Shown: positions 46,092 through 54,864 of the stretch, one piece after another
Position numbering within the stretch: position 1 is the stretch's first letter
How the letters are laid out: the number at the start of each line of letters is the position of its first letter
NCBI GenBank assembly: GCA_963797635.1
Contig: CAWCPZ010000013.1
Location: forward strand, 1-64,000
Length of the DNA stretch: 64,000 nucleotides
Direction: 5' to 3'
Source of the DNA: JAOUEA01 sp963797635
GTDB taxonomy: Bacteria > Actinomycetota > UBA4738 > HRBIN12
Translations under genes and position numbers: made by a program
Notes under the pieces: model-generated
The model's input: the letters and a program-made list of their open reading frames with translations, nothing else
What the model was told of the DNA's origin: nothing
Database searches by the model: none

Positions 46092-46511
46092 TCAAGCCGG
46101 CGGCGAGATCGCCACGGTCACCTGCGCCCGTGCCAGCACCGCCCCGTCTGCCCCCATCACCTCGGCCTCAGCGAACACGATCGATCGGCCCGCCCGCACG
46201 ACGCGACCGTGCGCCTCGACCGTGCCCAGGGCGCCGGCCCGCAGGTACTGCACGTCCAGGTTCACGGTGACGTGGCCGCTCCCGGGTTCGATCGCCGAGC
46301 GGACGGCCAGGCCCGCGGCCGTGTCGGCCAGCGTGGCGATGACGCCGCCGTGCAAGGTGCCGCCCAGGTTGGCGTGCTCGCCCGAGGCATCCATCGCGAG
46401 GTCGACCTCGCCCTCCCGGACGTCGAGCACCCGGATCCCCATCCCCGAGTGGAACGGCGAGGATGCCATCCGATCGCGGATCTCCTGATCTCGGTCCCAT
46501 GCCTCCGGCAT
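46092..46511 (-). CDS. PaaI-type hotdog thioesterase
   Basis: 139 residues. Hotdog motifs include HANLGGTLHGGVIATLADTA (catalytic region) and VTVNLDVQYLRAGALGTVEA. The family hydrolyses acyl- or aryl-CoA esters, often linked to aromatic catabolism, although none is nearby. ATG 46511 is chosen with GAGGGGG upstream. A TAACCT-like -10 lies at 46531-46536. Confidence 0.82.
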   Translation of the reverse strand: MPEAWDRDQEIRDRMASSPFHSGMGIRVLDVREGEVDLAMDASGEHANLGGTLHGGVIATLADTAAGLAVRSAIEPGSGHVTVNLDVQYLRAGALGTVEAHGRVVRAGRSIVFAEAEVMGADGAVLARAQVTVAISPPA

Positions 46512-46560
46512 CCCGGCACCCCCTCGGACGCGTAGGTTACCGACGAGGGGTCCTGCCCGT

Positions 46561-46589
46561 TTGACGGTTGCGGAACCCCCAGGGACAAT
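46561..46589 (+). promoter_or_regulatory. sigma70-like promoter of the BMP transporter operon
   Basis: TTGACG (46561-46566), a 17-base spacer and GACAAT (46584-46589). The leader to ATG 46648 carries GGAGGGGG. Confidence 0.6.
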
Positions 46590-46647
46590 CCACGCGTGCC
46601 GGCCCCCAAGCGCCGGCCGAACGATCAGCACGGAGGGGGAAAGCAGC

Positions 46648-47730
46648 ATGCAGAAGTGGCTCCGCACGCTCGTCCTGCCCATCGTCGCGCTCGCCCTGGT
46701 GGCCTCGGCCTGCAGCAGCGACGAGCCGGAGGACTCAGGCGATTCCGGGGGCAACGAAGATTGCACGTCGGAGGTCCGCGTCGGGATCGCGCTCGACGTC
46801 GGTGGCCTCGGCGACAAGTCCTTCAACGATGCGGCCAAGGCCGGCCTCGATCAGGCGATCGCCGATGGACAGGTGTGCGAGGAGAACGCGAACTTCGTTG
46901 AAGCCAACAACACGGGCTCCAACCGCGACGCCAACATCGAAGCGCTCGCCGACGAGGGCTATGACCTGGTGATCGGTGTGGGATTCGCCTTCTCTGAGGG
47001 TGTCGCGGCCATCGCCGCCGACTACCCCGACGTGAACTTCGCCGTCGTGGATGGGTTCGCCACGTTCCTTCCCGACGCCAAGGGACTGACCAACGTCGCC
47101 GACCTCACCTTCAAGGAGCAGGAGGGGTCATACCTGGTGGGCGCGGCCGCCGCGCTCAAGTGCCAGTGCGACACGATCGGCTTCCTGGGTGGCCAAGAGG
47201 GGACCGGTCTCATCGAGAAGTTCGAGGCCGGCTACACGGCCGGGGCCAAGGCCGTGAACCCCGACATCGATGTCCTGGTCGAGTACATCGGCGACGACAC
47301 GACCGCGTTCGTCAACGACGTCAAGGGTGAGGCGTTGTCCGCGAAGATGTACGACGGCGGAGCCGAGATCGTCTATCACGCCGCCGGCCTGTCCGGAGCG
47401 GGGCTCTTCCGCGCCGCCGTGGACGCGAACAAGCTGGCGATCGGCGTGGACTCCGACCAGTACCTGACCGCCGCGCCGGAGGAACAGCCCTTGATCCTCA
47501 CGTCCATGCTGAAGCGCGTGGATACGGCTGTGTACGATGCCATCGAGCAGACCGCCGACGACGCGTTCAAGGGTGGGTTCCAGGTGTTCGGCCTCGATGT
47601 CGACGGCGTGGACTTCTCCACGTCCAACGAGGAAGAGCTCACCGCCGACATCGTCGAGAAGATGGACGAGTTCAAGGAGCAGATCATCAGCGGGGAGATC
47701 GTGGTTCCCGAAGAGCCCGAGAACGCGTAA
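46648..47730 (+). CDS. BMP-family lipoprotein, nucleoside-binding subunit
   Basis: 360 residues. Lipobox LVASAC in the N-terminal signal (LVLPIVALALVASACSSD). The mature part has VRVGIALDVGGLGDKSFNDA, typical of BMP/Med/PnrA solute-binding proteins, and YDLVIGVGFAFSEG and IGFLGGQEGTGLIEKFEAGY. These capture nucleosides such as guanosine or adenosine outside the cell for the ABC transporter encoded next. The start ATG 46648 has a strong ribosome site. Confidence 0.92.
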   Translation: MQKWLRTLVLPIVALALVASACSSDEPEDSGDSGGNEDCTSEVRVGIALDVGGLGDKSFNDAAKAGLDQAIADGQVCEENANFVEANNTGSNRDANIEALADEGYDLVIGVGFAFSEGVAAIAADYPDVNFAVVDGFATFLPDAKGLTNVADLTFKEQEGSYLVGAAAALKCQCDTIGFLGGQEGTGLIEKFEAGYTAGAKAVNPDIDVLVEYIGDDTTAFVNDVKGEALSAKMYDGGAEIVYHAAGLSGAGLFRAAVDANKLAIGVDSDQYLTAAPEEQPLILTSMLKRVDTAVYDAIEQTADDAFKGGFQVFGLDVDGVDFSTSNEEELTADIVEKMDEFKEQIISGEIVVPEEPENA

Positions 47731-47753
47731 CCTTCGGGCGAGTGTCCACCACG

Positions 47754-49283
47754 ATGAACGACGCCGACGAGGCGGGGCGCGCGAGCGCCTCGCCTCTCGT
47801 CGTCCTGGACGGCATCACGAAACGCTTCCCCGGGGTCGTGGCCAACGACGACGTCAGCCTCGAGCTTCGGGCGGGCGAGGTGCACGCCTTGATCGGCGAG
47901 AACGGCGCCGGCAAGTCGACGCTCATGCGCGTGCTCTACGGCATGTATCCGGCCGATGCGGGGCGGATCGTTCTGCGCGGCCAGGAGCAGAGGATCGCAT
48001 CTCCTCGCGACGCGATCGCCAACGGCATCGGCATGGTTCACCAGCACTTCGTGCTCGTCGACCCGTTCACCGTCACCGAGAACGTGATCCTGGGTGACGA
48101 GGACGGTCCGATCCTGGACACCGAGGCAGCCGAGGCCAAGGTCGCCGAACTGGCCGCTTCCTACGGTTTCGCGATCGATCCGGGCGCGACCGTCGAGGAC
48201 CTGTCCGTTGGCGAAGAGCAACGGGTCGAGATCCTCAAGGCGCTCTACCGAGGCGTCGAGATCCTCATCCTCGACGAACCCACCGCGGTGCTCACGCCGG
48301 CAGAGACGCAGGATCTGTTCGAGAACCTCCGTCGCCTGATCGCCGACGGGAAATCGATCGTCTTCATCAGTCACAAGCTGGACGAGGTCCTGGAGATCGC
48401 CGATCGCATCACGGTCCTGCGTCGTGGCGTCGTCGTCGGGGAAACGACGCCCGATCGGACGGACAAGCGACAGCTCGCCGAGATGATGGTGGGCCGCCCC
48501 GTGTTGTTCCGGCTCGACAAGCCCGAAAGCCATCTCGGTGACACCGTGCTGCGTGTGGACGACCTGCGAGGGGGCAGGCTCAAGGGGCTCAGCCTCGAGG
48601 TTCGCGCGGGCGAGATCGTCGGCGTGGCCGGGGTGGAGGGCAACGGTCAGCGGGAGCTCGCCGAAGCGATCATGGGGCTCGGGACGATCGAAGGAGGGTC
48701 CGTCTCGCTCGATGGCTCGGATCTGTCGGGCGAGAGCACCCAGGAGATCAGGAACGCGGGCGTCGCGTTCATCCCGGAGGATCGCCACGAACAGGGTCTG
48801 GTGCTGAACATGACCCTGTGGGAGAACGCCGTCCTCGGCCGGCACGACGACGACGACTTCAGCGGCGTCGGCGGGTTCCTGTTCATCAAGAGGATCAAGG
48901 AGCTCGCATCACGGCTCGTGGAACGCTTCGACGTGCGCGCCCGCAGCATCGACGTGACCGCGGGCACCCTCTCGGGCGGGAACCAGCAGAAGCTGATCCT
49001 GGCCCGCGAGCTCGAGACCGCCCCCAAGCTCTTGGTGGCGGCCCAACCGACGCGCGGGCTCGACGTCGGTGCGATCGAGTTCGTCTGGCGACAGATCTTG
49101 GAACAGAAGGCCGAGGGGCGCGGGGTCCTGCTGATCTCGGCCGAACTCGACGAGATCTACGCGTTGTCCGACCGGATCGTCACCCTCTACGAGGGACGGA
49201 TCACCGGCGAGTTCGCGCCCGACGCCCCCGCCGACGAGGTCGGCCGCGGCATGCTCGGCGATGTCGCGGCGGTGGAATCGTAG
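47754..49283 (+). CDS. nucleoside ABC transporter ATPase (tandem domains)
   Basis: About 510 residues with two ATPase halves, as in RbsA/YufO. First half: Walker A GENGAGKST, signature LSVGEEQR, Walker B LILDEPTAVLTP. Second half: degenerate Walker A GVEGNGQRE, signature LSGGNQQK, AAQPTRGLDVGA. The second half being degenerate is normal for this type. ATG 47754 is chosen; GTG 47742 would add four residues. The next gene starts at the base after its stop. Confidence 0.94.
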   Translation: MNDADEAGRASASPLVVLDGITKRFPGVVANDDVSLELRAGEVHALIGENGAGKSTLMRVLYGMYPADAGRIVLRGQEQRIASPRDAIANGIGMVHQHFVLVDPFTVTENVILGDEDGPILDTEAAEAKVAELAASYGFAIDPGATVEDLSVGEEQRVEILKALYRGVEILILDEPTAVLTPAETQDLFENLRRLIADGKSIVFISHKLDEVLEIADRITVLRRGVVVGETTPDRTDKRQLAEMMVGRPVLFRLDKPESHLGDTVLRVDDLRGGRLKGLSLEVRAGEIVGVAGVEGNGQRELAEAIMGLGTIEGGSVSLDGSDLSGESTQEIRNAGVAFIPEDRHEQGLVLNMTLWENAVLGRHDDDDFSGVGGFLFIKRIKELASRLVERFDVRARSIDVTAGTLSGGNQQKLILARELETAPKLLVAAQPTRGLDVGAIEFVWRQILEQKAEGRGVLLISAELDEIYALSDRIVTLYEGRITGEFAPDAPADEVGRGMLGDVAAVES

Positions 49284-50501
49284 ATGGCGACCGAAGGGAC
49301 AGCCATCCCGGCGGTTCGCCGCAGGGCCAAGCCGCGCTGGCTCGAAGGGTTCCTCGTGCAGGGGGGCGCGCTCATCGTGGCCTTCCTGCTCTCGCTGCTC
49401 ATCGGGGCCATCATCATCATGCTCCTGGGGGAAAGTCCGCTCGCCGTCTACAGCTCGATCGTGACATTCGCGTTCCGTGACGCGGACAGCTTCGGTCAGG
49501 TGCTCACGATCGCGACACCGTTGATCTTCTCGGCGCTCGCCGTGGCGGTGTGCTTCAAAGGCGGGCTGTTCAACATCGGCGTCGAGGGCCAGTACCTCGT
49601 GGGCATGGTGACGGCCACCTGGGCGGCGCTGAAACTCGACTTCCTCCCCGGTCCCTTGCTGGTCATCGCGGTGTTGATCTTCGCGATGCTCGGCGGCATG
49701 GCCTTCGCCGGGATCGCGGGGGCGCTCAAGGTCAAGACCGGCGCCCACGAGGTCGTGACGACGATCATGCTCAACGGCATCGCCGTCAGCTTCCTCGGCT
49801 GGGCACTGAACGGGCCGTTGAAGTTCACCGAGGAAGGCGTCGCGACCGACCTGCGCTCGGACAAGTTCCTCGACAACGCCTTGATCCCCAACATCGGTTC
49901 ATGGTTCGGGATCCGCTCATCGGCAGACCTGTCGCTCCTGTTGCCGCTCGCGATCGTGTGCGCGGGCCTCGTGTGGTTCCTGTTCAAGCGCATGAGGCTC
50001 GGCTACGAGGCTCGAGCTGTGGGGTCCTCACCCGGCTCCGCACGAGCCGGCGGTATCTCGATCGGTGCCGTGCAGATGAAGCTGTTCCTGATCTCGGGCG
50101 CACTCGCGGGCTTGGTCGGCATGCAGCAGCTCCTGGTCGACAAGGGCGCGCTGGTGCAGAACTACGAGGCTCAGCTGGGGTTCACGGGGATCGCGGTCGC
50201 GTTCCTGGGACAGAACAACCCCGTCGGGATCGTCTTCGCGGCCATCTTCTGGGGTGTGCTGTCTCGTGGCGAGACGGCGTTGCAGATCGACACCGACGTT
50301 CCACGCGAGTTCATGATCGTCCTCCAGGGCATCTTCATCATGACGGTGGTCATCGTGTATCAGGTGACCAGACGATGGGCTGCGAGGCGACAGCTGGCGC
50401 GAGAAGGCGACGTCGAACGGTTCGACGACAGCGAGGCCGAGATCGATGAGCCTCGCGGCGAGCAGGCGTCTGGTGGCGGACTCGTCGGAGGGGGTGGCTG
50501 A
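49284..50501 (+). CDS. nucleoside ABC transporter permease 1
   Basis: 405 residues with about eight to ten spans, e.g. GALIVAFLLSLLIGAIIIML, LIFSALAVAVCFKGGLFNIG and LLPLAIVCAGLVWFLF. The FNIGVEGQYLVG motif and GAHEVVTTIMLN are typical of the YufP-type permease. A roughly 45-residue charged C-terminal tail (RREL-type, ending GGGLVGGGG) is extra. The stop overlaps the next start. Confidence 0.92.
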   Translation: MATEGTAIPAVRRRAKPRWLEGFLVQGGALIVAFLLSLLIGAIIIMLLGESPLAVYSSIVTFAFRDADSFGQVLTIATPLIFSALAVAVCFKGGLFNIGVEGQYLVGMVTATWAALKLDFLPGPLLVIAVLIFAMLGGMAFAGIAGALKVKTGAHEVVTTIMLNGIAVSFLGWALNGPLKFTEEGVATDLRSDKFLDNALIPNIGSWFGIRSSADLSLLLPLAIVCAGLVWFLFKRMRLGYEARAVGSSPGSARAGGISIGAVQMKLFLISGALAGLVGMQQLLVDKGALVQNYEAQLGFTGIAVAFLGQNNPVGIVFAAIFWGVLSRGETALQIDTDVPREFMIVLQGIFIMTVVIVYQVTRRWAARRQLAREGDVERFDDSEAEIDEPRGEQASGGGLVGGGG

Positions 50502-51476
50502 TGGATCTGGGTGATCTCGGCGCCGCCATCGCCATCGCGTTCACGTACTTCACGATCATCTACATCACCGGCCTCGGGGGCCTCTACAGCGAGCGGTCGG
50601 GCATCGTGAACATCGGCCTCGAGGGCATGATGATCATCGGCACCGTGACCGGCTCCTGGGGGACGGGCTTCTTCACCAACGATCTTGGCTGGGGGCAGCC
50701 CTGGGGTCCGCTCATGGGTCTGTTGGTCGGATTCATCGCCGGAGGCCTGTTCGCGCTGATCCACGCCGTGGCCACGATCACGTTCCGCGTCGACCAGATC
50801 GTCTCCGGCGTGGTCATCAACCTGGTGGCGATCGGGCTCGCGCGGTTCCTCTCCCAGTTGTTCTTCGACCAGGCGACCCAATCGGCTCCGGGTCAACCGA
50901 AGCTGTCTCCCATCGCCATCCCGGGACTGTCGTCGCTGCCCTGGGGTCTCGGGCAGCGCGTTCGAGCAGCTTATCTCCGATGGTGATCGTGGCGTTCCTG
51001 TTGGTGATCCCCGTGTGGTATTCGCTGAACCGGACGCGGTGGGGGCTTCGCCTGCGGTCCTGCGGTGAGAACCCCGAAGCCACACGGTCGCTCGGGGTGC
51101 GGGTGGCCGAGTATCGCTACCAGGGAGTGCTGCTGTCGGGCGCGCTGGCCGGGCTGGCGGGGGCCTTCCTGGCGATCGAGGTGCAGCTGAGTTCTGGCGC
51201 GAGGGCCAGACGCAGGGGCTCGGGTTCATCGCCCTCGCGGCACTCATCCTGTCGAACTGGAACCCGATCCGGCTGATGGGGGCGGCGTTCCTCTTCGGCT
51301 TCGCACAGGCGATCCCGCTCCGGCTGGACGACTTCTTCCTGTTCTCGTGGGCGCCCCCGCAGGTCATCCGCATGATCCCCTACGTGGTCACGATCGTGGC
51401 GATCGCGGGGTTCGTGGGCAAGGTCCGGCCGCCGGCCGCTGCCGGCCGCGCCTACGAGGGTGGGAGCGCGTTGTAG
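50501..51476 (+). CDS. nucleoside ABC transporter permease 2, two frameshifts
   Basis: About 325 residues. The N-terminal GLGGLYSERSGIVNIGLEGM, shared with YufQ-type permeases, is in the first frame. Frame changes near 50962 and 51195 join VIVAFLLVIPVWYSLNRTRW and GLRLRSCGENPEATRSLGV, then LGFIALAALILSNWNPIRLM and AFLFGFAQAI. With the lipoprotein, ATPase and first permease, this completes a four-gene importer. Confidence 0.9.
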
Positions 51477-51488
51477 CTGCGCACGTCG

Positions 51489-52113
51489 CTACGGCGTGCC
51501 GTAGAGGCGGTCGCCGAAGTCGCCGAGCCCGGGAACGATGTACGCGCGCTCGTTGAGCTGGCGATCGAGTGCCCCCGCCACGATGGGCACGTCGGGGTGA
51601 TCGGCCTGCATCTTCGCGAGGCCCTCGGGCGCCGCCACCACGCACACGAACACGATGTCGGTGGCGCCCGCCTCCTTCACGTAGGCGACGGCGGCGCTGC
51701 CGCTGCCCCCGGTGGCGAGCATCGGGTCGACGACCAAGGCCCGGCGTCCCTCCATGGGCGGGAGTTTCGCGTAGTAGTCGCGCGGCTCGTGGGTGATCTC
51801 GTCGCGTTCCATCCCCAGGTAGCCGACGACGGCGTCGGGGTAGAGCTCGGTGACGGCTTCGAGCAGGCCCAGGCCCGGCGCGGAGCACGGGGATCGCGAC
51901 GAGGCCCTCGGCGAGCTGCGTGCCCTCGAAGGGCTCGAGCGGCGTGACGACGGCGCGCGGCGAGGTCGCGAGGTCGCGCGTGGCCTCGGCCACGAGCAGG
52001 AGCCCGAGCCGGCGGGTGAGCGCCCGGTACTGGGCGGGCCCCGTGGTCTCGTCACGCAGGCTGGTCAGCAGGTCGCCGGCGAGCGGGTGATCGACCACGG
52101 TGAAGGAGGGCAT
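51489..52113 (-). CDS. upp: uracil phosphoribosyltransferase, one frameshift
   Basis: About 207 residues; converts uracil and PRPP to UMP. N-terminal FTVVDHPLAGDLLTSLRD and TRDLATSPRAVVTPLEPFEG, then a frame change near 51890, then the PRPP loop VVDPMLATGGSGSAAVAYVK. The C-terminal YIVPGLGDFGDRLYGTP is the family's uracil-binding end. The start ATG 52113 lies 7 bases after a TAGGAT -10. It faces the nucleoside importer, a sensible salvage pairing. Confidence 0.94.
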
Positions 52114-52120
52114 CCGGCGC

Positions 52121-52126
52121 ATCCTA
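52121..52126 (-). promoter_or_regulatory. -10 element of upp
   Basis: TAGGAT on the minus strand ends 7 bases before ATG 52113. Confidence 0.45.
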
Positions 52127-52187
52127 CGTGGGTTCGTGGGGCGTTCGCTTGCCACTGCGGGGTCGCGTCGGGCATCATGGCCGGGAC

Positions 52188-52241
52188 ATGGAGCGCTTCT
52201 TCGCCTACTGGTTCACCTACTTCGGGCCCGACCCGGGGTAG
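52188..52241 (+). CDS. aromatic leader peptide of the DAHP synthase gene
   Basis: 17 codons: ATG at 52188-52190 to TAG at 52239-52241, encoding MERFFAYWFTYFGPDPG. Seven of nine residues at positions 4-12 are Phe, Tyr or Trp. It ends 28 bases before an intrinsic terminator. Such a peptide senses charged aromatic tRNAs by ribosome stalling. Corynebacteria have a comparable leader ahead of a DAHP synthase gene. Confidence 0.8.
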   Translation: MERFFAYWFTYFGPDPG

Positions 52242-52294
52242 TCGCCGGTAGCCTTCGAGCCAACAGCGACCCCGGGTCCGACACCCGGGGTTTT
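52230..52294 (+). terminator. attenuator: terminator with competing antiterminator
   Basis: Terminator stem ACCCCGGGT (52269-52277) with ACCCGGGGT (52283-52291), loop CCGAC, running into TTTT (52291-52294). The antiterminator is GACCCGGGG (52230-52238), the last codons of the leader, which pairs perfectly with CCCCGGGTC (52270-52278). The two structures are exclusive. A ribosome at the leader stop would cover 52230-52238 and let the terminator form. Confidence 0.75.
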
Positions 52295-52338
52295 CCCTTC
52301 CCCGGGACCGGCCCGGCCGATCGGGAGGTCAACAGCAC

Positions 52339-53364
52339 ATGGTCGTCGTCATGAAACAGGACGCGACGGACTCGGACATCGAGCTCGTCTGCGAGAAGGT
52401 GCGCAACGCCGGGGGCGAAGCGTTCGTCTCGCGTGGCGCCGTCCACACCGTGGTGGGCCTGGTGGGCGACACGGCGCGCTTCCAAGCGATCCCGTTCACG
52501 CAGCTCCACGGCGTCGACCACGTGATCCAGATCGGCAAGCCCTACAAGATGGTGGCGCGCGACCTGCATCCGGAAGCCACCACGGTGAACGTGGGTTCGA
52601 CGCCGCTGGGCCGCGGAACGTTCACGATCATCGCGGGGCCGTGTGCGGTGGAGTCCGAGGAGCAGGCGATGATCGGCACCCGCGCGGCCAAGGCCGCCGG
52701 CGCCACGATCCTGCGTGGGGACATCTACAAGCCGCGGACCTCGCCGTATTCGTTCCAGGGGCTGGGGGAGCGTGGGCTCGAGATCCTGATCGAGTGTCGC
52801 CGAGACACCGGGTTGCCGCTCGTCATCGAGGTGGTCGATGTGTCGCAGGTGGCGCACGTGGCCGAGGTGGCCGACTGCATCCGGGTGGGCACGCGGAACG
52901 CGCAGAACTTCGAGCTGCTGAAGGAGGTCGGCCTCACCAACAAGCCCGTGATGCTGAAGCGGGGCCTGGCGATGACGATCGACGAGTGGCTGCAGGCGGC
53001 CGAGTACGTGGCCCAGCGCGGCAACAGCGAGATCATCCTGTGCGAGCGGGGGATCCGGACGTTCGAGCCCGCGACCCGGAACACGCTGGACCTGGCGGGG
53101 ATGGCGGTGGCCCAGCACGAGTCGCATCTGCCGGTGATCGTCGACCCGTCCCACGCGGTCGGCAAGAAGCATCTGGTGGCGCCGATGGCACGGGCAGCGG
53201 TCGCCGCGGGAGCGGACGGCGTGATGATCGATGTCCACCACGATCCGGAGCAGGCGCTGTGCGACGGGCCGCAGGCGCTCCTGCCCGAGGAGATGGCGGC
53301 GCTGGGCAAGGAGCTGGCGACGCTGGCCGAAGCGATGGGGCGTCCGGTCAACCGACCCGAGTAG
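52339..53364 (+). CDS. aroF: 3-deoxy-7-phosphoheptulonate (DAHP) synthase, type I-beta
   Basis: First enzyme of the shikimate pathway, 341 residues. An N-terminal ferredoxin-like regulatory domain (VVVMKQDATDSDIELVCEKV) precedes the barrel: FTIIAGPCAVESEEQAM, LRGDIYKPRTSPYSFQG (PEP/metal site), VMLKRGLAMTIDEWL, CERGIRTFE, and VDPSHAVGKKHLV. Regulated in cis by the leader-peptide attenuator just upstream and, through the N-terminal domain, probably by allosteric inhibition. GGGAGG precedes ATG 52339. Confidence 0.96.
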   Translation: MVVVMKQDATDSDIELVCEKVRNAGGEAFVSRGAVHTVVGLVGDTARFQAIPFTQLHGVDHVIQIGKPYKMVARDLHPEATTVNVGSTPLGRGTFTIIAGPCAVESEEQAMIGTRAAKAAGATILRGDIYKPRTSPYSFQGLGERGLEILIECRRDTGLPLVIEVVDVSQVAHVAEVADCIRVGTRNAQNFELLKEVGLTNKPVMLKRGLAMTIDEWLQAAEYVAQRGNSEIILCERGIRTFEPATRNTLDLAGMAVAQHESHLPVIVDPSHAVGKKHLVAPMARAAVAAGADGVMIDVHHDPEQALCDGPQALLPEEMAALGKELATLAEAMGRPVNRPE

Positions 53365-53433
53365 GGCGGTTCGCGGCTTCGTCAGTCGAGCCACCACGGG
53401 CGGACGCGTGGCGGAGGAGGCTGGAACGCCCGC

Positions 53434-53855
53434 TCAGCGCGCGTGAGGAGGCCGTGCAGGGTCGACTCGCTCTCCCATCGAGAGGCGTTCTTCGATGTTG
53501 GTGATCACGCTGCGGGTCGCATCACGACACAGGCGCAAGACGCTTCCTGCCTTTCGGGAGGACATGGATGGTCACTTCGTAGCCCTCAGTCGACCGTCTC
53601 GACGAGGTCCTGTTTCGCGAGCTGGAGGACGGTGGCCCTGGCCGTCTGCCGGCTGAGGCGAAGCATCCGAGCCAGCCATGAGATGTGCATCGCGTTGTTG
53701 GACGCCAGGGCTTCCAGGGCACGGTATTGCGCGAAGGACATGCCCATGCCTTGCAGCGCTTGGTCCATGGTCACCTCGAGATGGTGCTGGCAGCGACGCA
53801 GCATCACGACGAGTTCCCACGTGCTCACGAACTCGATGGGATCGGTGTCGCACAT
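53434..53855 (-). CDS. MarR-family regulator, two frameshifts
   Basis: About 140 residues. MCDTDPIEFVSTWELVVMLR opens; the HTH is HISWLARMLRLSRQTARATV. The reading frame stops after KQDLVETVD, but the next frame resumes STEGYEVTIHVLPKGRKRL (the wing and following strand), and a third gives RDATRSVITNIEERLSMGER, ending at 53434. With two single-base indels it is a normal-length MarR protein. Alternatively it is a decaying gene. The ligand is unknown. Confidence 0.65.
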
Positions 53856-54056
53856 CGAACGAGTTCATACCGAGCGACACCGACACTCGATCCTCGCTCG
53901 AGGCGGAGAAGGAGCTCGGTTGATGTCTCCCGTCAACATGTCATAGGGCTGCCAGTGTTCTTCGCAGCACGCAGTCGTTCGCCCCATGACAAGTGGCTGG
54001 GCGAGCAGGCCAGAAGGTTGATCGACCAGGAAACTGGCGAGCCGGTTCGACCGGAG

Positions 54057-54836
54057 CTAGCTGGGCAGGTTCGGGGTCAGCTCGATGATGTCGGCGCTCC
54101 CGCGCCACCGCTGGATCGACTCCGCCGGCGCCCCCGCGCGGCTCTTCCGCTTGTCGACCAGCCACTTCGCGGCCTCTTCCCACTCCGCGCCCTCGAGCAC
54201 CCGCTGCGCCGCCGTGAACTCCTCCAGCGACGTGTCGCGACCCTTGCGTCGCGTGATCACCAGCATCTCCTGCGCGTCCGGCACGCCGGGCACGGTCTGC
54301 TCCTCCGGCCCCACCTCGCGCTGCGACACCACGTAGATCTTGCCGTTCTTGTACGCGAACCACACCGGCGCCGTGCGCCGCCGCCCGCCCCGCTCGTAGC
54401 CGACCCAGATCACGTCGGACTTCTTCAGCCCTTCCTCGGTCTCCTTCGACAGCTTCTCCGCCGACGTCTGCACGAACACCGGGAAGTCGATCTCGCCCAC
54501 GATCTGGTCGTCGAGGATGAACGACGCCACGTACGTGCCCGACTCGTCGAACACCCCGTCCTCGACATGATCCAGCTCCACCGTCAGGTCCATGGCCCCG
54601 CGCATGCGGCGAACCTCGGGTCCCCACCGGTGGATCGTGCGCCCCGACGGGCCGATCAGCCGGACCTCCTCGGTCACGAAGCCCACCGGCACCTTCCACG
54701 CCCGGAAGATCACGAACGGCAGCGCCGGTCCGGGCTGGCCCACCAGGTACACACCGTCGTTGGCCTTGTTGCCGTAGGCCTCCCACACGCGGGCGTCGAC
54801 CACGGCGGCGGCGACGAGTTCTCCGACCAGCTCCAT
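54057..54836 (-). CDS. conserved hypothetical protein, possible split-barrel flavin-binding domain
   Basis: 259 residues. The first half is beta-rich (YLVGQPGPALPFVIFRAWKV, TIHRWGPEVRRMRGAM); the second half contains APVWFAYKNGKIYVVSQREV and MLVITRRKGRDTSLEEFTA. The first of these resembles the split barrel of pyridoxamine-phosphate-oxidase-like proteins, but the match is weak. It lies just downstream of the zincin gene in the same direction. The roughly 200-base gap to its right-hand MarR neighbour holds no clear feature. Confidence 0.6.
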   Translation of the reverse strand: MELVGELVAAAVVDARVWEAYGNKANDGVYLVGQPGPALPFVIFRAWKVPVGFVTEEVRLIGPSGRTIHRWGPEVRRMRGAMDLTVELDHVEDGVFDESGTYVASFILDDQIVGEIDFPVFVQTSAEKLSKETEEGLKKSDVIWVGYERGGRRRTAPVWFAYKNGKIYVVSQREVGPEEQTVPGVPDAQEMLVITRRKGRDTSLEEFTAAQRVLEGAEWEEAAKWLVDKRKSRAGAPAESIQRWRGSADIIELTPNLPS

Positions 54837-54864
54837 CGAGCGGAGAGGATACCCGAGGAAGGGG

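Noticed and set aside
53434..53855. Truncated, non-functional MarR gene
   Set aside because: The continuation of wing and C-terminal helix in the next frames fits sequencing indels better than truncation, although decay is not excluded.
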